Positions 1-7,724 of a DNA stretch of 64,000 bases are shown piece by piece. This DNA comes from Paenibacillus terrae (lineage in GTDB: Bacteria; Bacillota; Bacilli; Paenibacillales; Paenibacillaceae), in NCBI RefSeq assembly GCF_005217525.1, contig NZ_PNXQ01000008.1, positions 205 to 64,204 of the forward strand, given 5' to 3'. Made by a program: the position numbers and the translations under genes. How positions within the stretch are numbered: position 1 is the first letter of the stretch; each line of letters opens with the position of its first letter. Under the pieces are notes generated by a model. That model searched no databases. It saw only the letters and a program-made list of their open reading frames with translations, and had not been told where the DNA came from.

Positions 1-380
1 GTTAGCCCTGTCGGTTCCGCACCTTTTGCTACAAGCAATTCGGAAGATACAATACGGTGAGCTGTCACTAACTGCCCCATTGAATTTTTACCCCAGACTG
101 AAACTTGAATTTCATTTTCTGTAACACTTTCATCAGTGGTAAAAACAAACTCAAATGAATCAAAATCAGCATAATAATCTTTTGTAATCACTTCATTTGA
201 ATTTACAGTTATAAAATCAACCGCGTATAACGTTCTTGTACCATTTAGATAAAAACCCTGAATCAATACCGTAGAAGAATTCACAGTATCACGGTTATCA
301 ATTTTCACGGTAACTCGATGAGTAGGCCGAATACCACTGACATTACTATTTTCTATGGGTCCAGTTGATATAACCGCCAT
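1..380 (-). CDS. Hypothetical protein, C-terminally cut by window edge
   Basis: Reading leftward from an ATG at 380 there is an open frame of 126 codons with no stop before the window edge, so the 3' end is missing. An AAAGGAG ribosome binding site lies about 10 bases before the ATG (near 391-397). The protein begins MAVISTGPIEN and is rich in Ser, Thr, Asn and beta-branched residues, with no signal peptide and no cysteines in the visible part. It looks like a beta-sandwich or spore/exosporium-type surface protein, but I do not recognise a family. The frame is reliable because of the binding site and the length without stops; the function is unknown. Confidence 0.6.
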   Translation of the reverse strand, partial: MAVISTGPIENSNVSGIRPTHRVTVKIDNRDTVNSSTVLIQGFYLNGTRTLYAVDFITVNSNEVITKDYYADFDSFEFVFTTDESVTENEIQVSVWGKNSMGQLVTAHRIVSSELLVAKGAEPTGL

Positions 381-568
381 ATATTGGATTCTCCTTTTGT
401 CTAAAGTAACGAGGCTATAGTCCTATCACTAATGTCACCTCTTCTATAAGTAGTATTGAGATTCGAACGTTCACGATTTATATAATATGTAACATCTATT
501 TATACGTGTGGACATTCCCTATGTGATAAAAACCCCTTTTGATAAGTGAGCTTTTTTTGTGGGGCACA

Positions 569-614
569 AAAAATACCGCTCTGTCTGCCGAAAAAGCAGG
601 GGAGCGGTATTTTT
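569..614. terminator. Bidirectional rho-independent terminator
   Basis: A perfect 13-bp inverted repeat (AAAAATACCGCTC at 569-581 with its complement at 602-614) has A and T runs on its flanks and a smaller CTGC/GCAG stem inside the loop. It lies downstream of the secreted-protein gene at 685-1461 on the minus strand. The rest of 381-684 holds only the leader of the first gene and AT-rich sequence; I see no gene there. Confidence 0.75.
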
Positions 615-684
615 AATCCGTATGCTTTTGTATGGGAAAGCCGGATCATGAAAAACGTTACGGGTAGCTGTATGTGACGATAAG

Positions 685-1461
685 CTACTTCGTTGCCGCT
701 GACTTAGCGGGAGCTTTACTTGTTCCTACTGGCGGTTGGGAAGGTTTAACGCCGTTTACTAAATCGGTAACCATTTTCTCTAGGTTAGAGATTCGATTGT
801 TGTATTCGGTGTCAGTAACTTTACCGTTTTTCTTTTCTTCAGCCATCCTCGATTTCGTGTCGGAAACGAGCAAACTAATGACTTCTTTCACGTTCACGCT
901 TTGTGCCTTTGCGATTGCAGCGAGCGTTTTACCGGATTTCAATTGTGTGTTCAGTTCGCTGGAAGATAAACCTAACAGCTTCAAAAGGGCTTTATTCTCC
1001 GCATAATTACCGCCCGCTGCTTTCGGGCCGTTGGCATCGCCAGGAAGTACATTCCCTTTGGCAGCGAGCAGTTTCTCGGCCATAGCGGAATAGTCTGTTG
1101 TATTGGATGCGTTAGCTCCGACAGGAGGGTTTTCCTTCAGCCATGTGGAGAGATTGGTTTTCAGTTTTTCTTTGGACACGCCTTGCTTCTCAGCCACTTC
1201 ACCCAAGGTGTTTTGTTTGAGCTGGGTTCTAAGCGCATCGTTATCAAGGGATAATAGCTTGCCCAGCTTGTCCTGAAATTGACCGATTTGTCCAAACTGT
1301 CCTTGTGCATCCTTAGGCGGCTTTTGTGAAGCATTAGCAGATTTGTCAGCTGTAGCGGCAGCAGCGTGAACCGCGCCCGCAGAATAAAGTGCTCCACCTC
1401 CTAAAATTGCCAATGCCATCGTTCCTGCCAAAATCGCTTTTTTGGTGTTCTTCATCTTCAT
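685..1461 (-). CDS. Secreted protein with two helical repeat modules
   Basis: The 258-residue product starts with a classical signal peptide (MKMKNTKK, then a hydrophobic stretch ending in VHAAAA), so it is exported. The mature part carries two copies of a module of about 35 residues: LLSLDNDALRTQLKQ...TLGEVAEKQGVSKEKL near residues 68-103 and LLGLSSSELNTQLKSG...TLAAIAKAQSVNVKEV near 162-198. The pattern leucine-rich helix, then 'K/NTL-x-x-IA', then a Val-x-hydrophobic helix recurs in secreted proteins of Gram-positive bacteria and is probably a small helical fold. The C-terminus is Pro/Ala/Lys rich. The ATG has a GGTGG-type site a few bases upstream (AAAGGTGG). It is monocistronic, followed by a strong terminator. 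No enzymatic motif is visible; function unknown. Confidence 0.8.
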   Translation of the reverse strand: MKMKNTKKAILAGTMALAILGGGALYSAGAVHAAAATADKSANASQKPPKDAQGQFGQIGQFQDKLGKLLSLDNDALRTQLKQNTLGEVAEKQGVSKEKLKTNLSTWLKENPPVGANASNTTDYSAMAEKLLAAKGNVLPGDANGPKAAGGNYAENKALLKLLGLSSSELNTQLKSGKTLAAIAKAQSVNVKEVISLLVSDTKSRMAEEKKNGKVTDTEYNNRISNLEKMVTDLVNGVKPSQPPVGTSKAPAKSAATK

Positions 1462-1597
1462 TTTCCACCTTTCGGTTAGGGGATGTTAGGTACGAGATTT
1501 ATCATAAGATATGAACTTGAATGCTGTCTGAGCGCAAGCTGAGCATTTGCTGAATAGGTTTTGGACGGCATGACTAAAATGTTAACTAAAAATATAC

Positions 1598-1629
1598 TTG
1601 TGTTACGTGTATTAAGTGATATAATACAC
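1598..1629 (+). promoter_or_regulatory. Promoter with overlapping GntR-type operator
   Basis: TTGTGT (1598-1603) and TATAAT (1620-1625) are separated by 16 bp. Overlapping them is a perfect inverted repeat: GTGTATTA at 1607-1614 and TAATACAC at 1622-1629, spaced by 7 bases. The repeat sits 40 bp before the GntR gene and covers the -10, as expected for autorepression by a YtrA-type regulator. The promoter and repeat are seen directly; the protein bound is inferred from position. Confidence 0.7.
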
Positions 1630-1669
1630 TATATGCACGATAGATGCAGCGGATTAGGGGGAAACACCC

Positions 1670-2083
1670 ATGGAAGAGCAAAGGGTTGGCTCGCTTCGCT
1701 TTTTAATTGATTTTAGCCAGCCATTATATGAACAAATTTTAAATCAAGTACGAAGCTCCATTGCCAAAGGGGAGATTGAAATGGGAAGCAAGATGCCATC
1801 TGTTCGTGATCTGGCACAGGAATTGCGTATGAATCCGAATACTGTGATGCGGGCGTATCAGGAGCTGGAGCGGGACGGACTGACCGAGAAGCGGCGCGGC
1901 TTGGGAACCTATGTTACGTCGTCCAGCGAGCGGGTAGACAGCTTTCGGGAACAACTGGCCCTGACGTATATAGATCAGTTCCTGGGACAGATGAGCAGTC
2001 TGGGGCTGTCATGGGAGGATGTACAGCGGTATATAGGAAGCAAACAGAACGGGAGTGAAGGGGAAGGAGGCAAAAAGGCATGA
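1670..2083 (+). CDS. GntR family (YtrA subfamily) transcriptional regulator
   Basis: The 137-residue protein has an N-terminal winged helix of GntR type (residues about 12-80, with PLYEQI, GSKMPSVRDLAQELRMNPNTVMRAYQELE and the TEKRRGLGTYV wing) followed by only about 55 further residues. That short C-terminal helical part is the mark of the YtrA subfamily, whose members regulate adjacent ABC transporter genes. The start ATG follows an AGGGGG site. It overlaps the ATP-binding protein gene by ATGA, so the two are translationally coupled. The perfect inverted repeat over its promoter at 1607-1629 is its likely operator. The inducer is unknown; in known YtrA systems cell-envelope stress or antibiotics are the trigger. 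Confidence 0.92.
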   Translation: MEEQRVGSLRFLIDFSQPLYEQILNQVRSSIAKGEIEMGSKMPSVRDLAQELRMNPNTVMRAYQELERDGLTEKRRGLGTYVTSSSERVDSFREQLALTYIDQFLGQMSSLGLSWEDVQRYIGSKQNGSEGEGGKKA

Positions 2084-2793
2084 CGGAATCTATTGTGGTT
2101 GCGAACCATATCACGAAGCAATATGGCAGTAAAAAAGCGCTGGATCAATTGGAGGTCGTTATTCCTGCGGGCCGCATTGTAGGGGTGCTTGGCCCCAATG
2201 GCTGCGGTAAATCCAGCTTTTTTCGGGCGATCACCGGGTTAATTCGACCAGATGGAGGCAGTCTTGAGGTGCTGGGGCAAAAACCCGGCTGGGAAACCAA
2301 CCGCGGCATATCCTACCTGCCTGACCGGGCGCGTTGGTACCCCAATCATACGGTGCAGCAGACACTGGAGTGGGGCCAGTCCTTTTTGCCTGGCTTCAAT
2401 ATGAAGGATGCGCACAAGCTTGCTGATCATATGGACGTGGAGCTGGAGTTGAAAATGTCCGGGTTGAGCCGCGGGCAGGAGGCACGGGTGCTGCTGATTC
2501 TGTGTCTGGCGCGTGAGGTTCCGCTTATGATTCTGGATGAACCGTTTGCCGGCATCGATGTCCTTTCCAGAGAAGCAATCGTGGCTGGTATTATTGATTA
2601 TTTGGAGGATCGGCAGCAATCCATACTCATGAGTACGCATGATATTCAGGAAGTGGAAGGCTTGTTTGATTACACGGTGATGATGGACCACGGACGGGTG
2701 ATATGGTCCGGCGACTCGGATGATCTACGTGGAGAGCATGGGTCTTTGAATCAGGTGTTCCGCAATTTGTACAAAAAGGAGTGGAAGGCGTGA
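2080..2793 (+). CDS. ABC transporter ATP-binding protein
   Basis: A 237-residue ATPase with Walker A GPNGCGKSS near residue 41, a signature region reading LSRGQEARVLL (Arg in place of the usual second Gly), Walker B LMILDEP and a switch histidine in MSTHD. It is the nucleotide-binding half of the exporter-like complex whose membrane half is encoded next. It overlaps the regulator upstream and the permease downstream by four bases each, so the three form one operon under the GntR-type operator. The short C-terminus has no extra domain. The substrate cannot be read from sequence; YtrA-linked ABC pairs are usually linked to peptide antibiotic or envelope stress. Confidence 0.93.
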   Translation: MTESIVVANHITKQYGSKKALDQLEVVIPAGRIVGVLGPNGCGKSSFFRAITGLIRPDGGSLEVLGQKPGWETNRGISYLPDRARWYPNHTVQQTLEWGQSFLPGFNMKDAHKLADHMDVELELKMSGLSRGQEARVLLILCLAREVPLMILDEPFAGIDVLSREAIVAGIIDYLEDRQQSILMSTHDIQEVEGLFDYTVMMDHGRVIWSGDSDDLRGEHGSLNQVFRNLYKKEWKA

Positions 2794-3557
2794 ATTCATC
2801 AGGGCTGTTCAAAGATTTAATACGCCATGAATTTCGGAATAAAGGAAGCTGGAGAAAGCAGGGTGGGCATCGTCTGCCCAGATCGTGGAGACTCGTTTAT
2901 TTCTCACTGTTTCTAATTGCGGCGTTCGCTATTTCCTCGTACTTCGCGCTTCACAACCAGCTCGAACTGACGAGGCTGTGGTACGTCACTCTGGGCTTGC
3001 CGTACATGATCATTTTCATGGGTGTGGGAAGTCTGAGAAGAGAATGGGAAAATGACACCTACGGATGGTGGCTGACTCTTCCCTATCCGCGTATGTGGCT
3101 GATTAGTGCCAAATGGATTGCTGCTATTTTACAAGCCATGGTCGTGACATTGTTCCTGTTTGTTGTAGGTTCTCTGTATGCGCTGTTCATCTCATCAACC
3201 ATCCAGCCTTATACGTTTGCAGATGCAGCGTCCTTTATTATTGCCGGATTGAACTGGTTTGTGATGATTATCGCGTTCACTCCGTTCGTTATTGCGCTTG
3301 GTCTGCTGGCAGTTAGTACAAAATTCAGCACATGGAGACCGATTAGTCCAATTCTCTGGATTGTGCTGATGGGTGGCGGGAGTGTCTTTTATTGGTCAGG
3401 CGATCAGGGGCTTTATGAGCAATTTGACCATGTTCAGACAGGACAATGGTTTCCTTTTACTTGGCATTTCCCGGTTGCGGTGTTGATCAGTTGGTTGGCT
3501 GCATATGCATTAATCCGGCTGAACGCTTATTTGCTGGAGAAGAAACTGTCGGTTTAG
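2790..3557 (+). CDS. ABC-2 type membrane permease
   Basis: The 255-residue membrane protein has about six hydrophobic segments after a basic amphipathic N-terminus and is the membrane partner of the preceding ATPase. I choose GTG at 2790 because it overlaps the upstream stop (GTGA) and has AAGGAG seven bases ahead; a GTG at 2781 in the same frame sits directly on that ribosome binding site and is less likely. There is no signal peptide. Family assignment rests on topology and neighbourhood; substrate unknown. Confidence 0.85.
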   Translation: MNSSGLFKDLIRHEFRNKGSWRKQGGHRLPRSWRLVYFSLFLIAAFAISSYFALHNQLELTRLWYVTLGLPYMIIFMGVGSLRREWENDTYGWWLTLPYPRMWLISAKWIAAILQAMVVTLFLFVVGSLYALFISSTIQPYTFADAASFIIAGLNWFVMIIAFTPFVIALGLLAVSTKFSTWRPISPILWIVLMGGGSVFYWSGDQGLYEQFDHVQTGQWFPFTWHFPVAVLISWLAAYALIRLNAYLLEKKLSV

Positions 3558-3600
3558 CATCGTCTCAAATAACATGACATATTAGGAAAGGAATTTCACC

Positions 3601-4086
3601 ATGACGACGATATTCATCTATGCATTGCTGGCTGTTTTGGTGGGGATGATGATCTGGTTGAGAACCAAAAGACGAGGGGGGCCGGTAAAAGGAAACGGAG
3701 TCCGCCTTTTGCTTCCCTTGTTTATCGCATGCCCACTCATGATGATGTCTGTGTACCAATTGATGTATATTCCCGGCCAAACGCATGCGCTTCCCGCCTT
3801 TTGGGAGCTGCTGGCTGCCGGGCTGTTAGGTGCGGTGTTTGGTTACGTCATTCTGCTGCATACGGCATATGAGAGACGGGACGACGGACACATTTATCCC
3901 AAGCCGAACAAGTACTTTAAATACATTATTATTGCCATTATTTTGATACGCGTCGTGTTGACCCAGTATCTTAGCAGCTTGGGTACGACCGAGATTAGTC
4001 TATTGGCGATTACGATGGCGCTTGTCTATATTTCCATCTGGCGAATTGGGAGCTTTATCAAGTTTAGGAGGATTTTATTAGTATAA
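3601..4086 (+). CDS. CcdC-like (DUF1453) membrane protein
   Basis: A 161-residue protein with four to five transmembrane helices. A central cytoplasmic loop carries the pattern ERRDDGHIYPKPNKYF, which resembles the conserved loop of the CcdC/DUF1453 family found near cytochrome c maturation genes in Bacillus. GAAAGGAA precedes the ATG. It follows the ABC permease by 43 bp and is probably cotranscribed with the YtrA-type operon; no cytochrome c genes are nearby, so the Ccd name should not be taken as a function here. Confidence 0.7.
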   Translation: MTTIFIYALLAVLVGMMIWLRTKRRGGPVKGNGVRLLLPLFIACPLMMMSVYQLMYIPGQTHALPAFWELLAAGLLGAVFGYVILLHTAYERRDDGHIYPKPNKYFKYIIIAIILIRVVLTQYLSSLGTTEISLLAITMALVYISIWRIGSFIKFRRILLV

Positions 4087-4106
4087 AAGGTATAAATAGT
4101 GTAAAG

Positions 4107-4160
4107 AAGCGGGTATTCTGTTCAAAAGCGTTCATTCGCTTGGTGATAGAACCCGTTTCT
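4107..4160 (+). terminator. Possible terminator after the ABC operon
   Basis: AGCGGGT-ATTCTGTTC pairs imperfectly with GATAGAACCCGT, followed by TTCTTT. The stem is interrupted, so it is a weak call, but it lies 20-75 bases after the DUF1453 stop where an operon end is expected. Confidence 0.4.
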
Positions 4161-4363
4161 TTGTGGCTTCATCATAAATTCATCTGTTAGCCCATATACA
4201 TACATTGTTATTAACCTCTGTATCCTTTATTCTAAGGTTGTAGCTTGCTGTTTAACGGGCCATAAGTATAAAAATTTGAAAGGAGGAAGTATTGAGGTTT
4301 CAAAAGAATCCATTAGGTTTAAAGGATAGAGTAGGTTATTACAGATTTTTTTCGTAATAAGTT

Positions 4364-4380
4364 GTAACTACATTAGTTAC
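4364..4380. promoter_or_regulatory. Perfect palindrome, probable operator
   Basis: GTAACTA at 4364-4370 and TAGTTAC at 4374-4380 form a perfect 7-bp inverted repeat around CAT, 55 bases before the start of the secreted gene at 4435. The gap 4087-4434 otherwise holds a weak terminator and AT-rich sequence with no gene. The symmetry and position suggest a binding site of a MarR/HxlR/PadR-type repressor acting on the downstream gene; the regulator is not identifiable. Confidence 0.5.
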
Positions 4381-4434
4381 ATAATAAGGGATCGTTGTCC
4401 ATATTATTTTATAAGATGAGAGGGGCTTACATTC

Positions 4435-5661
4435 ATGAAAAAACATACGATTACCGCTGCACTTGCCAGCTTGCTTGTGCTATCTTCTGCTGTACCAGTC
4501 TTAGCTGCCGAGGTAAAACCCGCTACAACAGGTATCCAGGTTTGGGTAGATGGCAAGAAAGAGGCTTACAAGATTGCTCCTATCGTGGAAAATCAGCAGG
4601 TTTTGATTCCTTTGAGACAATTGGCTTCCAGTTTGGGGATTCCGATGGATTCCAAGCATATTACGTTCAATACGGCTCGTCAAAGCACGACAATTCGTTA
4701 TGATCAGGCGACGGTTGTGCTGGTGTCGGGCAGTCCGGAAGCGCAGATCAACGGGATTAAGGTACCGCTGTCCACCTCGCCCATTTTGACCAAACAAGGA
4801 ATAACCTATGTTCCGGTCGATGTCGTCAAAGAAGCGTGGGGCAAGCAAGTGATTTGGGACCCGACCAGCAAAATGTTGCAAATCGGGGTGAGCAATAAGG
4901 ATAAGGTCGTTGAAATCCTGAAAAGCTTTGAAACGGGAGATACCAAAGCGGCCGAAACTTGGGTTAGCAAGGATCAATATATCCAGCATAATTTGAGCTT
5001 TGCCAACGGTAGAGAGGGCCTGATCGAAGGTATTAAACAAATGAAAGGCGCCAATACACAGGTTGATATCCAAAGAATCATTCAGGATGGAGACTATGTA
5101 GCCGTTCATTATAAGGAAACGGATGATGGCAAACCAAGCGTATTGTTTGATATTTTTCGGTTCGACAAGAACGGTAAGATTGTTGAGCATTGGGACAACA
5201 GTCAGGAGCTGGCTCCAGCCAATCCGAGCGGCCGTACGATGATTGACGGAACGACAGAAACCAAAGACCTTAACAAAACCGAAGCAAACAAAGCGTTGAT
5301 TCGTAAGTTTGTGGATGATATCCTGGTGGGCAAGAACCGCGCTGCACTGGAAAGCTACTTTAACGGTGATCATTACATTCAGCATAATTCCTTTTTCGGC
5401 GACGGTGTTTCCGTTATTAAGCAATTATTCCCCGCAGCAGATGGAAACCAGGGAAATTCCTCGGGATACGATAAGGTGCATATGGTCATTGGAGAAGGGA
5501 ACTTCGTACTGGTTGTGAGCGAAACCAAATCGCCTAAGGGGAACACGACTGCTGTCTATGATATGTGGCGTGTAGAGAACGGCAAAGTCGCAGAGCACTG
5601 GGATGTAGTTCAGGACGTTCCGGCTCAAGCAGAGTGGAAAAATACGAACGGCAAGTTTTAA
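4435..5661 (+). CDS. Secreted stalk protein: CuAO_N domain plus two SnoaL-like domains
   Basis: The 408-residue product has a signal peptide (MKKHTIT...VLA-A). A copper amine oxidase N-terminal type domain follows at about 33-155 (VLIPLRQLASSLG, ITYVPVDVV, VIWDPTSK), a beta-rich stalk unit common in Paenibacillus secreted proteins. Two tandem SnoaL/NTF2-like domains then lie at about 158-265 and 283-400: each contains the QHN signature (YIQHNLSF, YIQHNSFF), and each ends with G-K-I/V-x-EHWD. The paired repeats argue for an internal duplication. SnoaL-like proteins of this type bind or isomerise small molecules, but the substrate is unknown. The ATG follows GAGAGGGG; the gene is alone in its unit behind the palindrome at 4364-4380. 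Confidence 0.85.
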   Translation: MKKHTITAALASLLVLSSAVPVLAAEVKPATTGIQVWVDGKKEAYKIAPIVENQQVLIPLRQLASSLGIPMDSKHITFNTARQSTTIRYDQATVVLVSGSPEAQINGIKVPLSTSPILTKQGITYVPVDVVKEAWGKQVIWDPTSKMLQIGVSNKDKVVEILKSFETGDTKAAETWVSKDQYIQHNLSFANGREGLIEGIKQMKGANTQVDIQRIIQDGDYVAVHYKETDDGKPSVLFDIFRFDKNGKIVEHWDNSQELAPANPSGRTMIDGTTETKDLNKTEANKALIRKFVDDILVGKNRAALESYFNGDHYIQHNSFFGDGVSVIKQLFPAADGNQGNSSGYDKVHMVIGEGNFVLVVSETKSPKGNTTAVYDMWRVENGKVAEHWDVVQDVPAQAEWKNTNGKF

Positions 5662-5735
5662 AAACGGCATTCACGCCATGACTGATCCTTAAGGTGATTC
5701 CCCAACTACCCTATCTCTGCTAAAATGATGGAAAC

Positions 5736-6434
5736 ATGATGAGTGGGGATGGGATGATGGGGAGTTTTAAACAGCGGGTAGGCTGTCTGCATGCGCATCA
5801 CTCGAACATTGCCTATGTGGAACGGGCTTTTGCTCCTTATGAGGTGGAACTGAAGCATTTTGTGGACCCTGCGCTCATGTACAGAGTTTCATCTGATCCA
5901 GACTTCTCGGTGGTGGATGCCAGTCGAAAGGTAGAAGAGCAACTGGAATGGATGGCTCAAAGCGGCATAGATGTTATTTTGATTACATGCACGAATTATA
6001 TAGTCTTCGCGGAAAAGATTGAATTGACGATGCCTACACCCGTGATAACGCTGGATGAGCCCTTTTTCCATGAGATATGCGATGATCCGTTGCCACAAAC
6101 CTTGGTATTTACGAATCCGGCTACGGTAGAGGGGACAATGAAACGTCTTTCTCATATAGCAGCCCTGTTAGATAAGCCAGATATCTCTTCGTTGATAGAG
6201 GTCAAGGTGGTGGAGCACGCTTTTGAGCTGATTATGCAAGGTCGCAAAGACGAATATATGGAAGTGCTGGTCCGTTCATTGCATGAACTGAGAGAGGCTG
6301 AACCAGACAGAACGCTGGCTGTGGCGCAATTATCTATGGTTGATGCTGCATTGCAGGTGGAACTGGAGACGGGTCAGGCGATTGGCAATCCCTTACGGTC
6401 GTTGATGAATTTGCTTGAGAATTTGTTAGGTTGA
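5736..6434 (+). CDS. Asp/Glu racemase-like protein
   Basis: The 232-residue protein opens near VGCLHAHHSN and contains ITCTNY at about residues 86-91, which fits the first catalytic-cysteine loop of the aspartate/glutamate/hydantoin racemase superfamily. Where the second catalytic cysteine of that superfamily would be expected, the sequence reads LAVAQLSMVDAA, with no cysteine; if the alignment is right the enzyme is not a canonical two-base racemase. The start is uncertain: ATG codons at 5736, 5739, 5754 and 5757 are all in frame, and the conserved part begins after the last of these. A perfect terminator follows. Alternative: an unrelated Rossmann-type protein. Confidence 0.6.
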   Translation: MMSGDGMMGSFKQRVGCLHAHHSNIAYVERAFAPYEVELKHFVDPALMYRVSSDPDFSVVDASRKVEEQLEWMAQSGIDVILITCTNYIVFAEKIELTMPTPVITLDEPFFHEICDDPLPQTLVFTNPATVEGTMKRLSHIAALLDKPDISSLIEVKVVEHAFELIMQGRKDEYMEVLVRSLHELREAEPDRTLAVAQLSMVDAALQVELETGQAIGNPLRSLMNLLENLLG

Positions 6435-6450
6435 AACATAAGTATGACCC

Positions 6451-6496
6451 AAAGAACTTCCAACCCGTATTCCGGGGCAATGGAAGTTCTTTTTTT
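6451..6496 (+). terminator. Rho-independent terminator
   Basis: A perfect 12-bp stem (AAAGAACTTCCA at 6451-6462 with its complement at 6481-6492) is followed by a T run. It ends transcription of the racemase-like gene and, being symmetric, may also serve the convergent LacI gene. Confidence 0.85.
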
Positions 6497-6536
6497 GTAG
6501 GATAGCATGTGATTGGGAATGCTTCTACGGTGTTCG

Positions 6537-7544
6537 TCATAAGGTATTCTGTTGATCTGGAGTGCTTAATACTGCGCCTGCTGACTCTCTTTGGACGAGC
6601 GTAACGTACAGCCGTTCATGCTCCACGTCTTCCCCGGCAATGATTTTCAGAACTTGTTCGGCAGCTACTGCGCCCCATTTACGTTTGGAGTAATCAATGG
6701 TCGTCAGACGGGGCTGAATATATTGTGCCAGCTCAATATTATCAAAGCCGACGATATGAATGTCTTGCCCGATGGTAAGCTCCGACTGAGCCATTCGATT
6801 GTAAAAGCCTACCGCCATCTCATCATTGAGGCAGAATACCGCGGCGGGCTCAGAATCCGGGCTGACATGCTGCTGTAAAATGATCTCGGCTGCCTGTTCG
6901 CCGCCCGATTTTTCAAAATCGCCGCCAATCTCGATCATTTCGGCGGTGCCGCTGCGTTCGATCGTCTGTTTGACTGCCTGCATCCGCTGCCATGAATCAT
7001 AAGAGCCATCCGGCCCAGTGACAACGTACAGCTTGCGGTGTCCCATTTCCAGCAAATGCTCCACCGCGAGAGCGGCACCTGCTTTGTTATCCAGCAGTAC
7101 CTGATTAATGTTAGGATGATTCAGCTCACGGTCCAGTACAACAATTTTATGCCCACGCTCGGCGTAATTCAGCAGTTCCTGACTATCGAACGTCTGGTCC
7201 AGTATGATGGCTCCATCAATCATGCGCTCGGGCAGCATGCGGTGAGACTGCTTGCCGCTGCATACGATGAGGTCATAGTCTTTTCGGTTCAAAATTTCCT
7301 TGATGCCGTACAACAAATCTCCATAAACGTCTCCACGGAAATCAGTCAGGAAGACGCCGATAATTTTGGTTTCCCTTTTTTTGAGATTACGTGCGGCGGC
7401 ATTCGGCACATAGTTAAGCTCTTTGGCAATAGCCAAAATACGTGCGCAGGTCTCTTCCGTCACCTTATCACTGCCGTTCAATGCGTATGAAACGGTAGAT
7501 ATGGAAACGCCCGCCTGTTTGGCGATATCTTTAATGCTGACCAC
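6537..7544 (-). CDS. LacI family repressor of the beta-glucan locus
   Basis: A 335-residue regulator with an N-terminal LacI helix-turn-helix (SIKDIAKQAGVSISTVSYALNGSDKV, about residues 3-28) and hinge helix VPNAAARNLKK. A periplasmic-binding-like sugar sensor domain follows (VDGAIILD, VFCLNDEMAVGFY, IVGFDNIELAQYIQPRLTTI). The start is GTG at 7544, chosen because AAAGGAGG lies seven bases upstream; nearby ATGs are out of frame. It is the last gene of the minus-strand set GH3-GH94-LacI, with 180 bp separating it from GH94. The natural candidate targets are the two identical GAAACGTTTC-containing operators at 13491 and 13684. The effector is likely sophorose or a longer beta-1,2-glucooligosaccharide (inference). 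Confidence 0.92.
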   Translation of the reverse strand: MVSIKDIAKQAGVSISTVSYALNGSDKVTEETCARILAIAKELNYVPNAAARNLKKRETKIIGVFLTDFRGDVYGDLLYGIKEILNRKDYDLIVCSGKQSHRMLPERMIDGAIILDQTFDSQELLNYAERGHKIVVLDRELNHPNINQVLLDNKAGAALAVEHLLEMGHRKLYVVTGPDGSYDSWQRMQAVKQTIERSGTAEMIEIGGDFEKSGGEQAAEIILQQHVSPDSEPAAVFCLNDEMAVGFYNRMAQSELTIGQDIHIVGFDNIELAQYIQPRLTTIDYSKRKWGAVAAEQVLKIIAGEDVEHERLYVTLVQRESAGAVLSTPDQQNTL

Positions 7545-7645
7545 ATCATTTCCTCCTTTTCGCCAGTCTGTTACTTGCTATTGTATATTGATTATTAAAC
7601 TTGTGTTTATTTCGAATATCGTAACTGGACGTGCAAGCAGCAAAG

Positions 7646-7665
7646 GGCGATCCCGCAAGATCGCC
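7646..7665 (-). terminator. Hairpin between GH94 and LacI genes
   Basis: GGCGATC (7646-7652) and GATCGCC (7659-7665) form a perfect 7-bp stem with a six-base loop, 60-80 bp after the GH94 stop on the minus strand. The T content after it is poor, so it may be a partial terminator that lowers repressor expression relative to the enzyme genes. Confidence 0.4.
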
Positions 7666-7724
7666 ATCGCTTTGTTGCCTATACCCGATTTAAAATTGCT
7701 CTTGGGATTTGAGCAAAATGCTCT

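Noticed and set aside
4501-5424. 307-codon antisense frame
   Set aside because: Lies wholly opposite the secreted stalk/SnoaL gene, which has signal peptide, domains and binding site.
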